From NCBI GenBank assembly GCA_024734555.1, contig JANPWX010000348.1, positions 151,177 through 215,176 on the forward strand: a DNA stretch of 64,000 nt. Reading direction: 5' to 3'. Position numbers and translations under genes: made by a program. This stretch comes from Trochalopteron elliotii. Its lineage: Eukaryota; Chordata; Aves; Passeriformes; Leiothrichidae. This document shows, piece by piece, positions 1 through 11,098 of this stretch (position 1 is its first letter; every line of letters starts with the position of its first letter). The notes below the pieces were generated by a model that had not been told where the DNA came from, did not search any database, and saw only the letters and a program-made list of their open reading frames with translations.

Positions 1-3000
1 CTCACCAGCCCCCTTCCTGCCACAGGCTCAGGCAGGCTGGGAATCAGGGCTGGGGAAGCAAACACCAAACAAGATTTTTTTCCTTTCTATTCCAACTGCA
101 GGAAGATAATTTTTCTAATCAACTCCGTTGCATGACTCAGAGCCACATTTGGAAAGGAACATCAAGAAACATGTCACCCTCTGTAGCCCTTCAACTAGGT
201 ACATGCCCTTCTTCCCTTCCCTGCTTCACGAACTGGAGAGAAACACCTGAAGAATTCAGTGATGATAATCCATCAGTCCCACAGCCTCTGGTTTTCATTA
301 GCTTGGGAAACAGTGAGCAACCAAGAGAGAATAAAGAGCACTCTAAAGCATTTCTCTTTTTTTCATTTCTTTCAGGCAGGCAGGAAGGTGCTTTACAGGC
401 TGGAAGAGTCCCTTTGTTTTTCCTTTTCTTTCTGAGGGATTGTTTGGGCTGAGCAAAGCTTGGCAAGGTTGGTGTGTAAATATGAGAGGATACCAGAAGG
501 AAATGAAGTTGGATTGTTGGAGAGTGTGCTCATTCCTTTGGCAGCAGGCTGCATGGGAAGCTTGTCACAGCAGGCATCTGAACAGACTGGGGGTGGTCAG
601 ACCTGTGGCCTGAAGTCTGGCAGGTCTCAACATTTTCTCTACTGTCAATCCCTACTCCTTTTTTTGTCTCTCACCAGTTACCTGAGACCCACAACATGAC
701 CCATTTCACTAGCTGGGAAAAACAGACACTTTATATCCCCCAGTTTCTCTTGCAGCTCCTTCTCTGCTCCAAACTTTGGTCATAAAAGACCTCCTTCCTC
801 TCTTTCACACTGATTGAGCTCCAACTCCTCATACACAAACCTGCATGTGTCATGGCTAGAAGCAATTCAAAGCAGAAGAACGAAGCTGTTGATAATCCTT
901 TACCTTTAAAATGAAATTCCTTCATTTTACCAACGTAAGTATCTCCTAACAATCCACTCTCTTGTAAATTTTCTGTTGTAGAAACTATATAATATGGTGT
1001 ACCAGTAGAAAAGGTGGCACTGGACTGAACATCAAACTTGTCTCTTCCTGACATTTCCTTTTAAATGACAAGCTCTGTAAATGCTCACATCTCAGTGAAT
1101 TTTTTGCTCTGTGGGCTCTCCCTGTCTCCCTCTACCCTTCTCAGTGTGTGTGCCATTACCAATCTGAAACACCCTCTCTCTGATAACCTTCTCATTAATA
1201 TCCATCACTGACCACTAATGAACACAAGGGACTGGGCTGAGTATGATGAAAATAGTAGGTCAGCTTTTCCTTTGCCTAGATCCGAGGGAAATCTACCTCT
1301 TTTCTTTAATAATCCTGGTTACCTGCATTTCCCAGCAGGATCTTTGAACACCTTGAGACAATGAATTTTACAGCTTTTTGAATAGGATGGCAGAATTCAC
1401 TCAATACCTGAAATATACACCTGCTTGGGAAGCCTGTCTCTCTGCCAGTGTTGGGTGCAGCAGAAGAAAGCAAAATGCCACCCTGAAATGCATGCTAATA
1501 TTTCTGACTCACACAGGATGGAGGGGATCTTAGAAAAGAAGCAATCAGCAGTCTATACTGGACGATTTTGTCCGCTCTTCTTTTCTCTGGACTAGTCTTC
1601 ATCGGTGAGACCTTTCAGCTGCAGGGGCAGGATTTGCATTTAAAGCAACGGACTATCCCTGTGGGCCATCTCCTCCTTGTTTTTTACTGTTCCAGCCCAT
1701 TGCTGGGCCACAGCCAACGCTTCAAGCCCTCCCTTGCCGTTAGATGGCAATGCAGATCCACAGATTTTCTCTCTTCCTTGAGCCTCTGGAAAATGACGGT
1801 GCTGCATCTGGAATGGCTCGTAGAGCCTCAAATCCATTTCCCCACATCTCACTTTTGAAGGCTGAGGCACCTGAATTTGTTTTGCCTGAAAGAAATGGAG
1901 CTGGCTGCCTGGGATGGCAGCTCCTCTGAGTCCTCGGTGGCATAAGCATTTGCTCTCTCTCCATCCAGGCCCTCCTTTGTGTGCAGAGGTTTGGGGTTTT
2001 TTTGTTTTTTGTTTTTTTTTTTGCTCTCCCATCAGTTAACTCATTTGTCTTTTGTTTTGCTGTTTGGTGTCTTGCTTATTTCTTAGCTTATAGCCAACCC
2101 TCTCAGGTGAGTGAGTCATGGGCTGCCTCGGGCCAAACCCCAAAGACATGGACTTCTTCTGAGGGTCATGAATCTCCCATCTGGGAAGTTATAAAGGACT
2201 GCAGTGACAAATAACTACCACCACAAAATGCTTTCCCCCATATCAAATTTTCAGCTTTTCCATTGTCTGCACTTGACTGGTTCATTTAACATGTGCATTA
2301 CCAGGTTTTTTTCCTTCACATTGCCTCTTCCACCAGAAAATGTCACCAACTCACATCCAACTTTTGCCCAGAAAACTTGCAGGTTCATTTGTGTTCCAAA
2401 ACCAGGCAGGTTTGCCCCTTCAAAACTAAATAGAAATACCCTTTTTTTTTTTTTTCCTGGAGCCTGTTTGAAGTTCAGTTCCATGCCAAACAGTCCACCA
2501 ACTCCCAGTAGTGCAGTATTTTTGCTGGGCAGCTGGCCAGAGCAGTTGTAGGGCCTTTTGGAATCTGATTTGGATACTTGCAGCAGGATCTGCTTTACTT
2601 GCTTGACTTCAGCTGTGTTAGTGGCAGAAATCCTCATCTGCAGCAGAAAGAATGACAGTACCATCTTTTTTTAAAAAATCCATTATACTGGTGGAGCAGA
2701 TGGAGAGCTCCTGACTGTGGCTTAGAACAGGGCAGGAAGATGTTGACACTTTTCCCCATGCCAGGCAAGGATGGGAGGTTGGGGCTCTGCTTGACACTCA
2801 TAGCTCCCATATACATTTAAGTAAGCTCCTTCCAGCTTTTCTGGATTTAAAATGTCTAAACAAGGAGGATTTTGTCTTAATCCCCAGGAGAAGTGCTCCT
2901 CTATCACAGAAAGGCTCTTTTTTTCCTGGTGCACAAGAAGTTAATAGTGTTCCTAAGCCCTCTTTCAGATGTGAGCAGTGTGCTGTAGATAAGTTGTATC

Positions 3001-6000
3001 AGGAGAAAGCCTTATCACTTGGGCTTACATATTCTGTGCTTATCCCTTGGACTCTTAAAAAGCTGCTGCATTTAATTACTCATTTCTCAAAGCATTTACT
3101 AATCATTTATTAGCTCTTTGTTCATTTGCTGTAGATGTAACTTGACATATCAAGTGAGCCCAGTCATTTCATAACCAAGCACATCTCAGGAGGAGTAAAG
3201 CACTGAGTGATAGGAAAGGCCTTAGTCATCTTGGCACGTGCTGGTACAGCTCTAGCTGGGGCCTCTGGTACTTTAGAAATACAAATACCAGTGCCTTAAG
3301 CTGCCCCATCACCTGAGATATCTGAGGCACTGACGAATTAGGTGACAGCTGCACATTGGACTGAATATTTATAACCTTGTTTTATCACTGTTAAGCCTGC
3401 CCAGCCATTCACTCCATGACTGAACCTTTCCCAGCCTCCTGCTCCCCAGCACCTAGTGTGGGTGTCTTCCTTCTGCACCTTTGGTTAATGGAGCAGGAGA
3501 ACAGTGTTTGGGTTGAGGATGAATTGAGTCTTTTGGGGAGTCTGTCAAAAAGCCCCTCTTTTAGTGCCCAGTGTTGTAAAACTGCAGGTGTAAAAAAAGT
3601 CTGGACAACCTGACCAGGGTGGTCACCTCTCATTCCTCATCCATTGCTCTCTCTCTCTCTGCTCCCAAACACAAAGTCATCCCAAAGAGACATCAGGGGA
3701 AAATCCTTGGTGTTCAGCACTACTGACCACGAGTCCTGGGATCAGAGGAACTAGCAAAGGGTCTGTCTTGGCAGAACAGCAGCAATGGCTGAGTGATTTC
3801 CTCAAAGACTTACAGGTTCTGCCAGGGGAATCAGGATCAGTTTTCTCCCAGATGTTTCAGTTTCCCTATGATTGCTACCAGGAAAATAAAGAAACCTTTA
3901 TTTCCACATTGAAACCTTTATTTCCTTATAAAAGCCTTTATTTTCTTATTGGGCAGCATCCCACTTCCCTGTTGCCCTTTTCAAGGAGAGCAGCACAGCA
4001 AACAGCAAAACAGCTACTGTCAAACAAACAACCCCACCAAAAACCCACCTGCCTAAGAAATGAATGTCTCTATTCTGTCGTTATGAGAAGAAGTTATAAG
4101 GCCCAAGATCATCTCAACCATCTTGAGACATCTGAACAAAGCACCTAATTTAGGCAGGTGTTTTTCTTTTGCTCTAGTCAGTGGAGTAAGGAAAGTGAGA
4201 ACAGAAGAGGAGACACTTTATAAATGCTGTTGCTTTATTTCTTCTGTCCATTAAAAAAATCACAGCCCACCTGGGTTTTAAATTGCTTTTCAGGCTTTCC
4301 TAATGAATGTCTCTGAATATTTGCATGTCTTTTGTTTGCCCTCAATATGGGGAAAAGCTTAAGTCAACAAGTTTTTATTTGATTTGTAAATAATGCCAGA
4401 GTGACACTTTATTATGGATTCCCAGAACTCCAACTCCATGTCTTATCCTCCAGATATGACATGCCAGAGACATGACCAGAGACAGGCTGCCAGGTGCAGG
4501 GTACAGGACAGAAATTCAAATAATTTTGAGGAAAGACCATCTAGGACTTTACCCTGTACCTCTGTTTAGCCCACAAACCGTCAGGAGCTGGTGAAATAAT
4601 TGCTTTGGACAGATAATAAAACATCCTCAAGCCAAACTAAGGTATTTAATATACTGCTCAAGTCAATTTCCCTTATTTCTGCTGTCCCCTTGCTTTTAAT
4701 AGTGGTTTAATGAAAAATCCAGAATTAATTGAAACTGGCATTAGACATCCACATGCCCCAGTGAGGATTTCATTGCTTCAATATTTCATAAGCTGACTTC
4801 ACTGCTATGCTTCTCCTTATTCTGCTCTCATAGGCTAGGATATCACCCCTTTTCATAAAATGAAGGGTCCCAGTGTGGGCAGATGGGGGTACATGAGGAA
4901 AGTCTGCAACCACATCATAGGCAAAGAAATAAAAGTAATAGCTGCTTTCTTCCTGCCACCATCCCTCCTTTCTCTGTAATGATTTGCATCTGAGCCTTGA
5001 TGGGAAAGAGCTGTCCTAAAAATAAACAGGATCTGTCTGAAAGGTGTCTGAGGGAGGTATTTGGCAACTGTCAGGCTGTCACGTATGCTGGAAGGATGGA
5101 GCTGATGGACTCGCTGACACCAGACAGGCTCTGCTGAAATGAGAGTGCCTTATGCTCCCCTTGGCACTCACTGGGCAAATTCTGTTGGCCAGAGGCATCA
5201 GACCACGGTGTGTCTGGGGCCTGTTCCAGGTCTGGCTGCTGTCAATGAGAGCCTGCCCTTGGATGGCTCTGGGAATTGGATCAGACCCTTGCTTTCCCCC
5301 TGAGACTCTGGCTTTACACCAGGGATGAAGTTTGGCTCCCTAAGTGAATGTCACCCCAACGGAGAAGGAATCTCCAGGCCCTGGGCTTGAGGGTTTCTGC
5401 AGGTCTCTGAAAATGAGACCCCTGGATATGGGCACCAGAGCCTGACCTTCTGCCTTTTCTTGGTTACAACAGTTTTATCCCTCAGTTTCTCCATCTCTGA
5501 CAGGGGTAGTGTTGTTCTGGCTTCAAGGTTATTGGCATATTTGTAGATCCAGACATCCTTAAATGATCCCCAAACCATGACTGTGCTAAATGCAGTTCCT
5601 GTTTCCTGCAAGGTGCTTAGTGAACATGTGTTACAGCATACGGCAGTCATGAGGTGAGTAAACAGAAACACGAAGGCATGACATGACTCATCTCAAGCCT
5701 TTGCAGCAACTCAGTGGCAGAACAAGGACCCAAGAATCCCAGGCTCCACCAAAACAATCATACCTTTGGAGTGACCCAAGCTGAAAAGAAAATGTTGGAA
5801 GTGGAAGCTTCAGTTCTTCTCAATTGCACAGGGAAATCTGCCCTGCCTGTGGTGTAAGTGAAGATATTTGCTGTTGCTCTTGGCAGAGATATAATGTGCT
5901 GGGGAGGGAAAAAGGAGGTGTGAAAGAAAGGTGGAAACCTCCTTGTTCCCCTATGGGAGAGTGGACACTTCTCTTACTCTCAATGGGAGCTGACTGCTGC

Positions 6001-6863
6001 CTTATCTGAAAATCAGACTGTTCTGTTATCTGCTGGGCAAGAGCAGCTCCTTTTCAGTGAAGAGCAGACCCTGAACTCAACTGTCCTGCAGTACTTCGGT
6101 CTGAAAAAAAGGGTCTATGTTGAGAAGAATGGACGAGGGAATTAATGCCTGTAACATGGGCTGCAGAAAAGTTACCTACAAGATAAGAGGGTGACTTGAT
6201 CTTTTTGAGAAAAAGAGCAAAAACGGCTTCCTTATCTTCGTGGTGTTTGCTCTGAAGTATCATCTTGTGACTGCCAGAGTCTGCCTAGCAGGATCAGTCT
6301 GTTACAGCCTGTGGCTGACATCAGCTCCTGCCTTTCAGAGGTGGCATTGTATTTCCCAAAGTACGGCTGGTTCCTCTTGGCACTTCAAGGCCCCTGTGCC
6401 ACCTGTTTGCCTGCTGTGCCTGCAGCCCTGTGCTGCACAGGATACCATCAGCTCTGCAATTAGCCAGCGATCTGGAAGGAAGAGGAAATCAAGACGATGA
6501 GGAGCACTTGTGAGTCAATATCAGATATACTGAGGGTATGATGAGGAGTGAATGAGTCCTACCCCTTCTGGAGGGTCCCAGATTGTTTGTGAGCAGTGGC
6601 ACTGCAACGATGAGAGGTGTTCACACAGCCAGGCTCTATCTCATCAGGGTGCTGTGGCTCTCCTCTGTGAGGAATTTGTCACTGTGCAGCTGTACTTTTC
6701 TTCATTAAAGTGGCCATGTTAAATAGCTGTGAGGTTGCTAAATGCCTACTCTGCTAACTGATCTTCTCCCCAGCTGGCAGCTTTTTCGAGCAGGAGACAG
6801 GAGGTTGTTAAACCCATTCATTTCTCACATGCACCCACGTTTCTAATGTCTGTGGAGATCCGG
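1..6863. other. Non-coding stretch upstream of TINCR
   Basis: I see no gene that can be supported here. The open frames are short, overlap on both strands and show no recognisable domain. The DNA has ordinary mixed composition with short poly-T runs (for example near 2443-2456) and a small imperfect tandem repeat at 3889-3949. Old diverged repeats may be present but I could not assign them. Small exons of a spliced gene cannot be excluded by eye. Confidence 0.55.
3889..3949. repeat. Imperfect tandem repeat, about 18-20 bp unit
   Basis: Three imperfect copies of a unit built around AAACCTTTATTTCC lie head to tail. The later copies drift to AAAGCCTTTATTTTC. It is a small local slippage repeat inside otherwise unremarkable DNA. 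Confidence 0.7.
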
Positions 6864-6864
6864 C

Positions 6865-6871
6865 TTTAAAA
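6865..6871 (+). promoter_or_regulatory. TATA-like element upstream of TINCR
   Basis: TTTAAAA stands 305 bp before the TINCR start codon, with CCATTGG (an inverted CCAAT-type core) about 20 bp downstream. It could set a start site near 6895, which would place the whole reading frame in the first exon. This is only a motif match, and such AT-rich heptamers are common by chance. The alternative is an upstream first exon joined at the acceptor-like sequence ending at 7124. Confidence 0.2.
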
Positions 6872-6944
6872 GCCCTCTGCAAGCCATTGGAATGAAGAGC
6901 ACTTGGTGAAGACATTGTAATTATGATGGGATTTAGGGGTGTGT

Positions 6945-6956
6945 GGAAATGACTCA
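6945..6956 (+). promoter_or_regulatory. GGAA + AP-1 composite site upstream of TINCR
   Basis: GGAAATGACTCA combines a GGAAA core (ETS or NFAT type) with a perfect AP-1 consensus, TGACTCA, at 6950-6956. It lies about 215 bp before the TINCR start codon. AP-1 sites are common controllers of epidermal differentiation genes, so the site fits the expected expression of TINCR. Single 7-bp matches are also expected by chance, so the link is an inference. Confidence 0.3.
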
Positions 6957-7104
6957 TGGAGCTGTTTCCCAGCCAGCAGGCTCCTGGAGCCAGGTGAGCT
7001 CTTCCCTGGAATGTGAAGCATGCAGTGTGGCAACTGGGAGAAACAGGTTTGGCAGGACAGTTTTAAGCCGTTTTGCAGCCGACAGCCTCTTCAGAGCCAC
7101 ATCC

Positions 7105-7124
7105 CTGCTGTGCTGCTCTCCCAG
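7105..7124 (+). other. Possible splice acceptor before the TINCR start
   Basis: A pyrimidine-rich run ending in CTCTCCCAG finishes at 7124, 45 bases before the TINCR start codon. It would serve as an acceptor if a non-coding first exon lies upstream. The competing reading is that transcription begins nearby and this stretch is simply 5' untranslated sequence. No transcript evidence is available here. Confidence 0.25.
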
Positions 7125-7169
7125 CTGGATGCTCCTCTCTGCCACCCTGGCCCTGCCGAGCTGGGGAGG

Positions 7170-7433
7170 ATGGACACGCTGCGCAGGAGCCTCTCTCGAT
7201 GGAAGAGGTACCACATCAAGGTGCACCTGGCTGATGAGGACCTGATGATGCCCCTGACAGTCAGGCCCAGGGACACGGTGATGGACCTACGGGCTCTCCT
7301 GGTACGGGAGGGCATCACTTCCTGGAAGAAGACATTTTATTACAACTCCAGGCAGCTCGAGGAACACGAGACTCTCAAAGAAGCCAACATCCAGAATGGT
7401 TCTGTCCTCCTCCTTGTCAGCAATAAAAGGTAG
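7170..7433 (+). CDS. TINCR: TINCR ubiquitin-like protein (87 aa)
   Basis: This intact frame encodes an 87-residue protein that I recognise as the bird form of the TINCR-encoded ubiquitin-like protein. Human TINCR was long called a non-coding RNA of keratinocyte differentiation. The N-terminus is basic (LRRSLSRWKRYH, residues 4-15). A ubiquitin-like beta-grasp fold follows: first strand IKVHL (16-20), LTVRPRDT (29-36) matching the LEVEPSDT region of ubiquitin, a helix around 37-48, FYYNSRQLEE (56-65) matching ubiquitin's IFAGKQLED region, and NIQNGSVLLLV (73-83) matching the last strand. A tyrosine sits where ubiquitin has Ile44 and an arginine where it has Lys48. There is no C-terminal Gly-Gly, so it should not be conjugated. 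I chose the ATG at 7170 because homology begins there and its context is strong (A at -3, G at +4). The same frame stays open upstream to an ATG at 7020, but that extension has no recognisable similarity. No neighbouring gene was found in the window. Confidence 0.88.
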   Translation: MDTLRRSLSRWKRYHIKVHLADEDLMMPLTVRPRDTVMDLRALLVREGITSWKKTFYYNSRQLEEHETLKEANIQNGSVLLLVSNKR

Positions 7434-7435
7434 GC
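7427..7435 (+). other. Possible splice donor overlapping the TINCR stop codon
   Basis: AAG/GTAGGC reads as a fair donor, with the exon ending at 7429 inside the last codon (AGG, Arg87). The TAG stop at 7431-7433 would lie in the intron. If used, the spliced message would lose this stop and gain a different C-terminus from a downstream exon. If unused, the 87-residue form is made. Confidence 0.4.
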
Positions 7436-10400
7436 AAGGAGCTCCTCTGCCACGGGGGCGGTGCAAAGGAAGGGAAATGCTCGGTGTGTCTCAGCTCCCT
7501 TGGGCCACTTTCTTGTTGGGGTTTGCAGAATGCAGGCCAGGAACTCAAATCCTGCCATTTCCAGCAGGATTGAGGCTCCAGGTTCTTCATATCCAGACAG
7601 GCTGTGCTGGGAAATAAGCCTTTCAGAGGAGGAAATCTGGTTGCTGCTGCCTGTCCTGTCTCTGGTCAGGTCTCATTTTCCTGGATATGTGGCCAAGCAC
7701 AGAGGGAGAGATGTGACAGGAAAAAGGGCAGGGGAGATTGTGTGACGTGAGAGAGTGTTCTGGGAACCTCTCACTTGTCCTTTTCTGTTGTGCCTGTGTC
7801 TCCTCGTTTCTTTGTGGTAAATGCTTCCTGCAGGTATTTGGGGGTGGCACAGTCCTGCTGTGACAGGAGAAGAGCTGCCAGCTCACGGCAATGAGCAGGG
7901 CTGGGCTGGGATGGCAAGAGGCTGCAGCTGCCCAAAATGTGTCTGAATCACAGCAGAAAGTACAGTGAGACTAGAGACTCCCAGGAGAGCCAGTGCATGG
8001 GAGATCAATCACAGCAAGCACTGTGTTCTAGTGGGGATGAAAGCTGAGATAATGGACCTTGGACTCACGGGCCCACTGGACAGTTTTGATTCAGTGTGGT
8101 GAATTTATGCCCACCTGCACTGTCTTTCCTCGTGCCTGGTTGTTGCTGCCAGCATGATTAATTCTGTGAAGTATTCTGGGGATACTGGGTAGCAGAGGTA
8201 TGTTGTGGGTATGTTGTGTCTAATTCATCTTTCTAAATCCTGAGCCCTCTGAGTTATGTGTCTATGCTGATCAGAGTTTCCTCTGCAGAAAAACCTGCAC
8301 TAAAGACTTCAGTTCCTGATTATATTCCACATACTGGAATGGTCCTATTTTCCAGTCCAGAGGCAGCTTGAAATATCACACAGAGAAGATTTAATAAAGC
8401 ATTTCCTTTCAGAGCTCTCAGCCAGACACAAGAGATTTCACATCACTCAGCTAACTGCAAACCCCAAGTCACCCATGGCCCCTTTCTCCAACATCTCATT
8501 TCACTTCTCTGATTAACTTGGCTCAGCTCCTCCTCTTCACCTGGCTTTTAATGGCAGAAGCACTTCTATTCGTTGTTGTTTCCAGTATTTATTTTCCTAA
8601 TCTTTACAGTCCGAATTTTTGAGAGTAAAAAAGGGATTTGGAGGATCTGAGTTGATGGAGTGCACATACTGATGCTTGTTTGGTGGGTGCCTGGTTTCCA
8701 GAGTGTGCTGTGCACCTTCCCACATGCTGCAGAAATGGGGTGTAACTGCAGCAATGCAAAACTCACCAAGAGATCCTGCCCTGGTGTGCTGAGTCCAGAG
8801 GACCCAGCTGTAGTCACTGGCCGTTTTTGAAAATCTAGAGCCTGTTGCTCAAAGTCCCAGCTCAATTTTTGTGAGTACATTAAAAAGGGAGTGGGATTTC
8901 TAATATTTTTTTCCCTTGGATTTCCTGCAAACCTTCCTGGTTCCTAAACAAGCACCTTTGGCCAATCTCCTCTTGCTTTTTCCAGGGCTAGGTGCAATGT
9001 GGGGGAGTGTCCAGTCTCCACCTGAAGTCACATCTCCTTGATTTTTTTTTTTTTTTTTGACATAAAGGATTATTGGATGGTGCCAACCTCACCCACTCCC
9101 AAAGGGTTTTCTGTGGTGTGTAAATGCCCAGATACTGGAGACACATCTCTGTAAAGGTCCATGGGGTGACAGAGCTATGGTAGGATAGTTCCCTTAGATA
9201 TTTCTGAGGTGTGCTCATCTGTGTGGCCAGGCAGTCACCGCCCTGCGTGGGACAGCCCTGGGCTGAGGGCACCTTGTGACTCAGCACCTTGCCAGGTCTT
9301 CAGCACAGAGAGGTTTTAGAGGGTTTTAGATGCCTGTCTCTCGATGCCACTGGGATTTAGGAAATACAGAGTGGGAGAAGGCTGCATTGTAACTGAGATT
9401 ACAGTACCAATTTGAGTCTTAAGATTACTCAGGCAGATCTTTAGGTGTCATAAATCTGTGTTGCACCAGTAGTGTTTTGGGAAATACACTGGTCTGTATC
9501 AGCTGGGCAAGAGTGGATAACTTTGGGGACTATAACAAGAGTAGCCCATGCAATGTTGGGACTGTCTAGGGGCCACAGGAGCAGAGAGGACAGTGAAAAC
9601 ATAATGCTACATTTGGCCAGCAGTCTTGAGGATTTAAGAGTTGGTTTTAGTGTTTCACCAACTCAGTGAAGTATGGACCCTCCCCATCAAAAGCAAGCAT
9701 CTATTTCATCAGTTCTCCCTGAAAATCTTAATGTCTCCTACTTACTCGTTTGTACTGAGGTACCAGCCACACAGAGCACTGTTAATTCCAAAAGTGGAGT
9801 TGCTGTGACTGCCAAGGTCTGCAGCTCAGTGTCGTGCCTATAAATATTAATGGTCACTCTGCATGCTGTGTGTTCCTACAATGGGCTCACGGGACAGTTT
9901 GCTTTGAACCAGAGAAAACATGAAAATGACCCTATTTTTCATCCTCCCCTCCTCGCTTAATGCCTTTGTAGATAATTGGCATTTAGCAAAGGCCAAGTCA
10001 GCATTTCCACTTCTTGCTCGTATTTTCTGGGGTTTGTAACTTAGTCATAAAAATTCACTTAAGGCGGCAGCTTGGCAGGAAAGGGATCAGCATACCAGCT
10101 AATGCTGAAAATTTATTTAGACCTTAACATTTAAAAGTTCCAGCAAGCCATTTTGGAGATCAGTCAACATGACCTCTCGCCCTGGGAAAACACATAGGCT
10201 GGCCAGAACTGGGAGTATCACATCCACCTAGGATGCAATTCCCCTTTGTGCAGAGCCTGTTAATCACATTACTGCTGTGCTGACTGAAATTGCAATCCTG
10301 TTGCAGCAGAGGCTGCGCAGAGAACTCGGCTGAAAAACAGTTTCTGCCCTACAGAGTGACATATTGCAATAACATGGTTTGCTGGTGGGTAAAACAAGCA

Positions 10401-10784
10401 AAGCAAGAGTTGAAATGGGAGTGAACAGGCAGAGAAATGCCCCAGCTCAGTGGCCACGGGCCAGCACGTGGTGTTCAAGCCATCAGTGCCTAGCAGGAGA
10501 GCAGCAGTGGGCATGAACAGAACAGCCACCCCAGCATGGATGGAAAAGCATCCACAGGCATGCAATGGGCTGTCCCAAAGGTGTGATCAGTGCTGGCACT
10601 GTGGCCCACGCCACAGCAGAACCTGTTTGGCTGGCTCTGGAGGCAGCACAGGGCCCCAGAGCCAGGGAGCTGCTCAGCTGGTCTGGTGGTGACGTGGGAG
10701 TTCCTGAAACTGGCACCAGTCTCCCCGATTTTTTTGCCTGCTGCAGAGAGCTGCCTGGGAGCTCTTTGCTGGCTGCGTGCTGTG
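7434..10784. other. Non-coding stretch downstream of TINCR
   Basis: No coding region can be supported. The 3' exon or exons and polyadenylation site of TINCR probably lie in or beyond this stretch, but I could not place them. A poly-T run lies at about 9042-9058. Confidence 0.5.
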
Positions 10785-10790
10785 GAGCAC

Positions 10791-11092
10791 TGTCACCCTG
10801 AATTTTGCTGCTTTCCAGTGTTTGCAGTTTGTAGTGGAGATTCTCCACTTCATATAAACTATGTAGATATTTAGCACTTATCTATTTTGTTTACATATTT
10901 CTCCTCGCAGAGGAGGAATGTGATTGATGGTGGTGTTCACCAATGAGGTCAAGAAGGTGGCACCCTGTGTAGCCAATCTTTTTTGCCTTCTGGCCAAAAT
11001 GTATAAAAGATGGGAGTCAGAAATTAGAATGAAGCTTTTCCTGCCTGACCTTCTGTGTCTGCCTCGTCCTTTGTGTGCCTGAAATTGCCACA
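10791..11092 (+). mobile_element. Solo LTR, family 2, copy 1 (302 bp)
   Basis: The element begins TGTCACCCTGAATTTT and ends TTGCCACA. It is flanked by a perfect 6-bp target duplication, GAGCAC, at 10785-10790 and 11093-11098. It carries a CCAAT box (GTAGCCAATC) and a TATA box (GTATAAAAGA at 11001) upstream of a degenerate poly-A region, which gives the plus orientation. It matches copies at 42723, 58465 and 59319. The 6-bp duplication is the size typical of ERVK/beta- or alpha-like retroviruses. No internal viral sequence remains, so it arose by LTR-LTR recombination. Confidence 0.9.
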
Positions 11093-11098
11093 GAGCAC

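Noticed and set aside
7013..7024. AAGCATGCAG as a p53/p63 half-site in front of TINCR
   Set aside because: Only the CATG core and the purines on one side fit. The other side breaks the consensus and no second half-site adjoins.
7020..7169. N-terminal extension of TINCR from the upstream in-frame ATG
   Set aside because: The extra 50 codons show no recognisable similarity and have ordinary composition. Homology begins exactly at the ATG at 7170, which has the better context.
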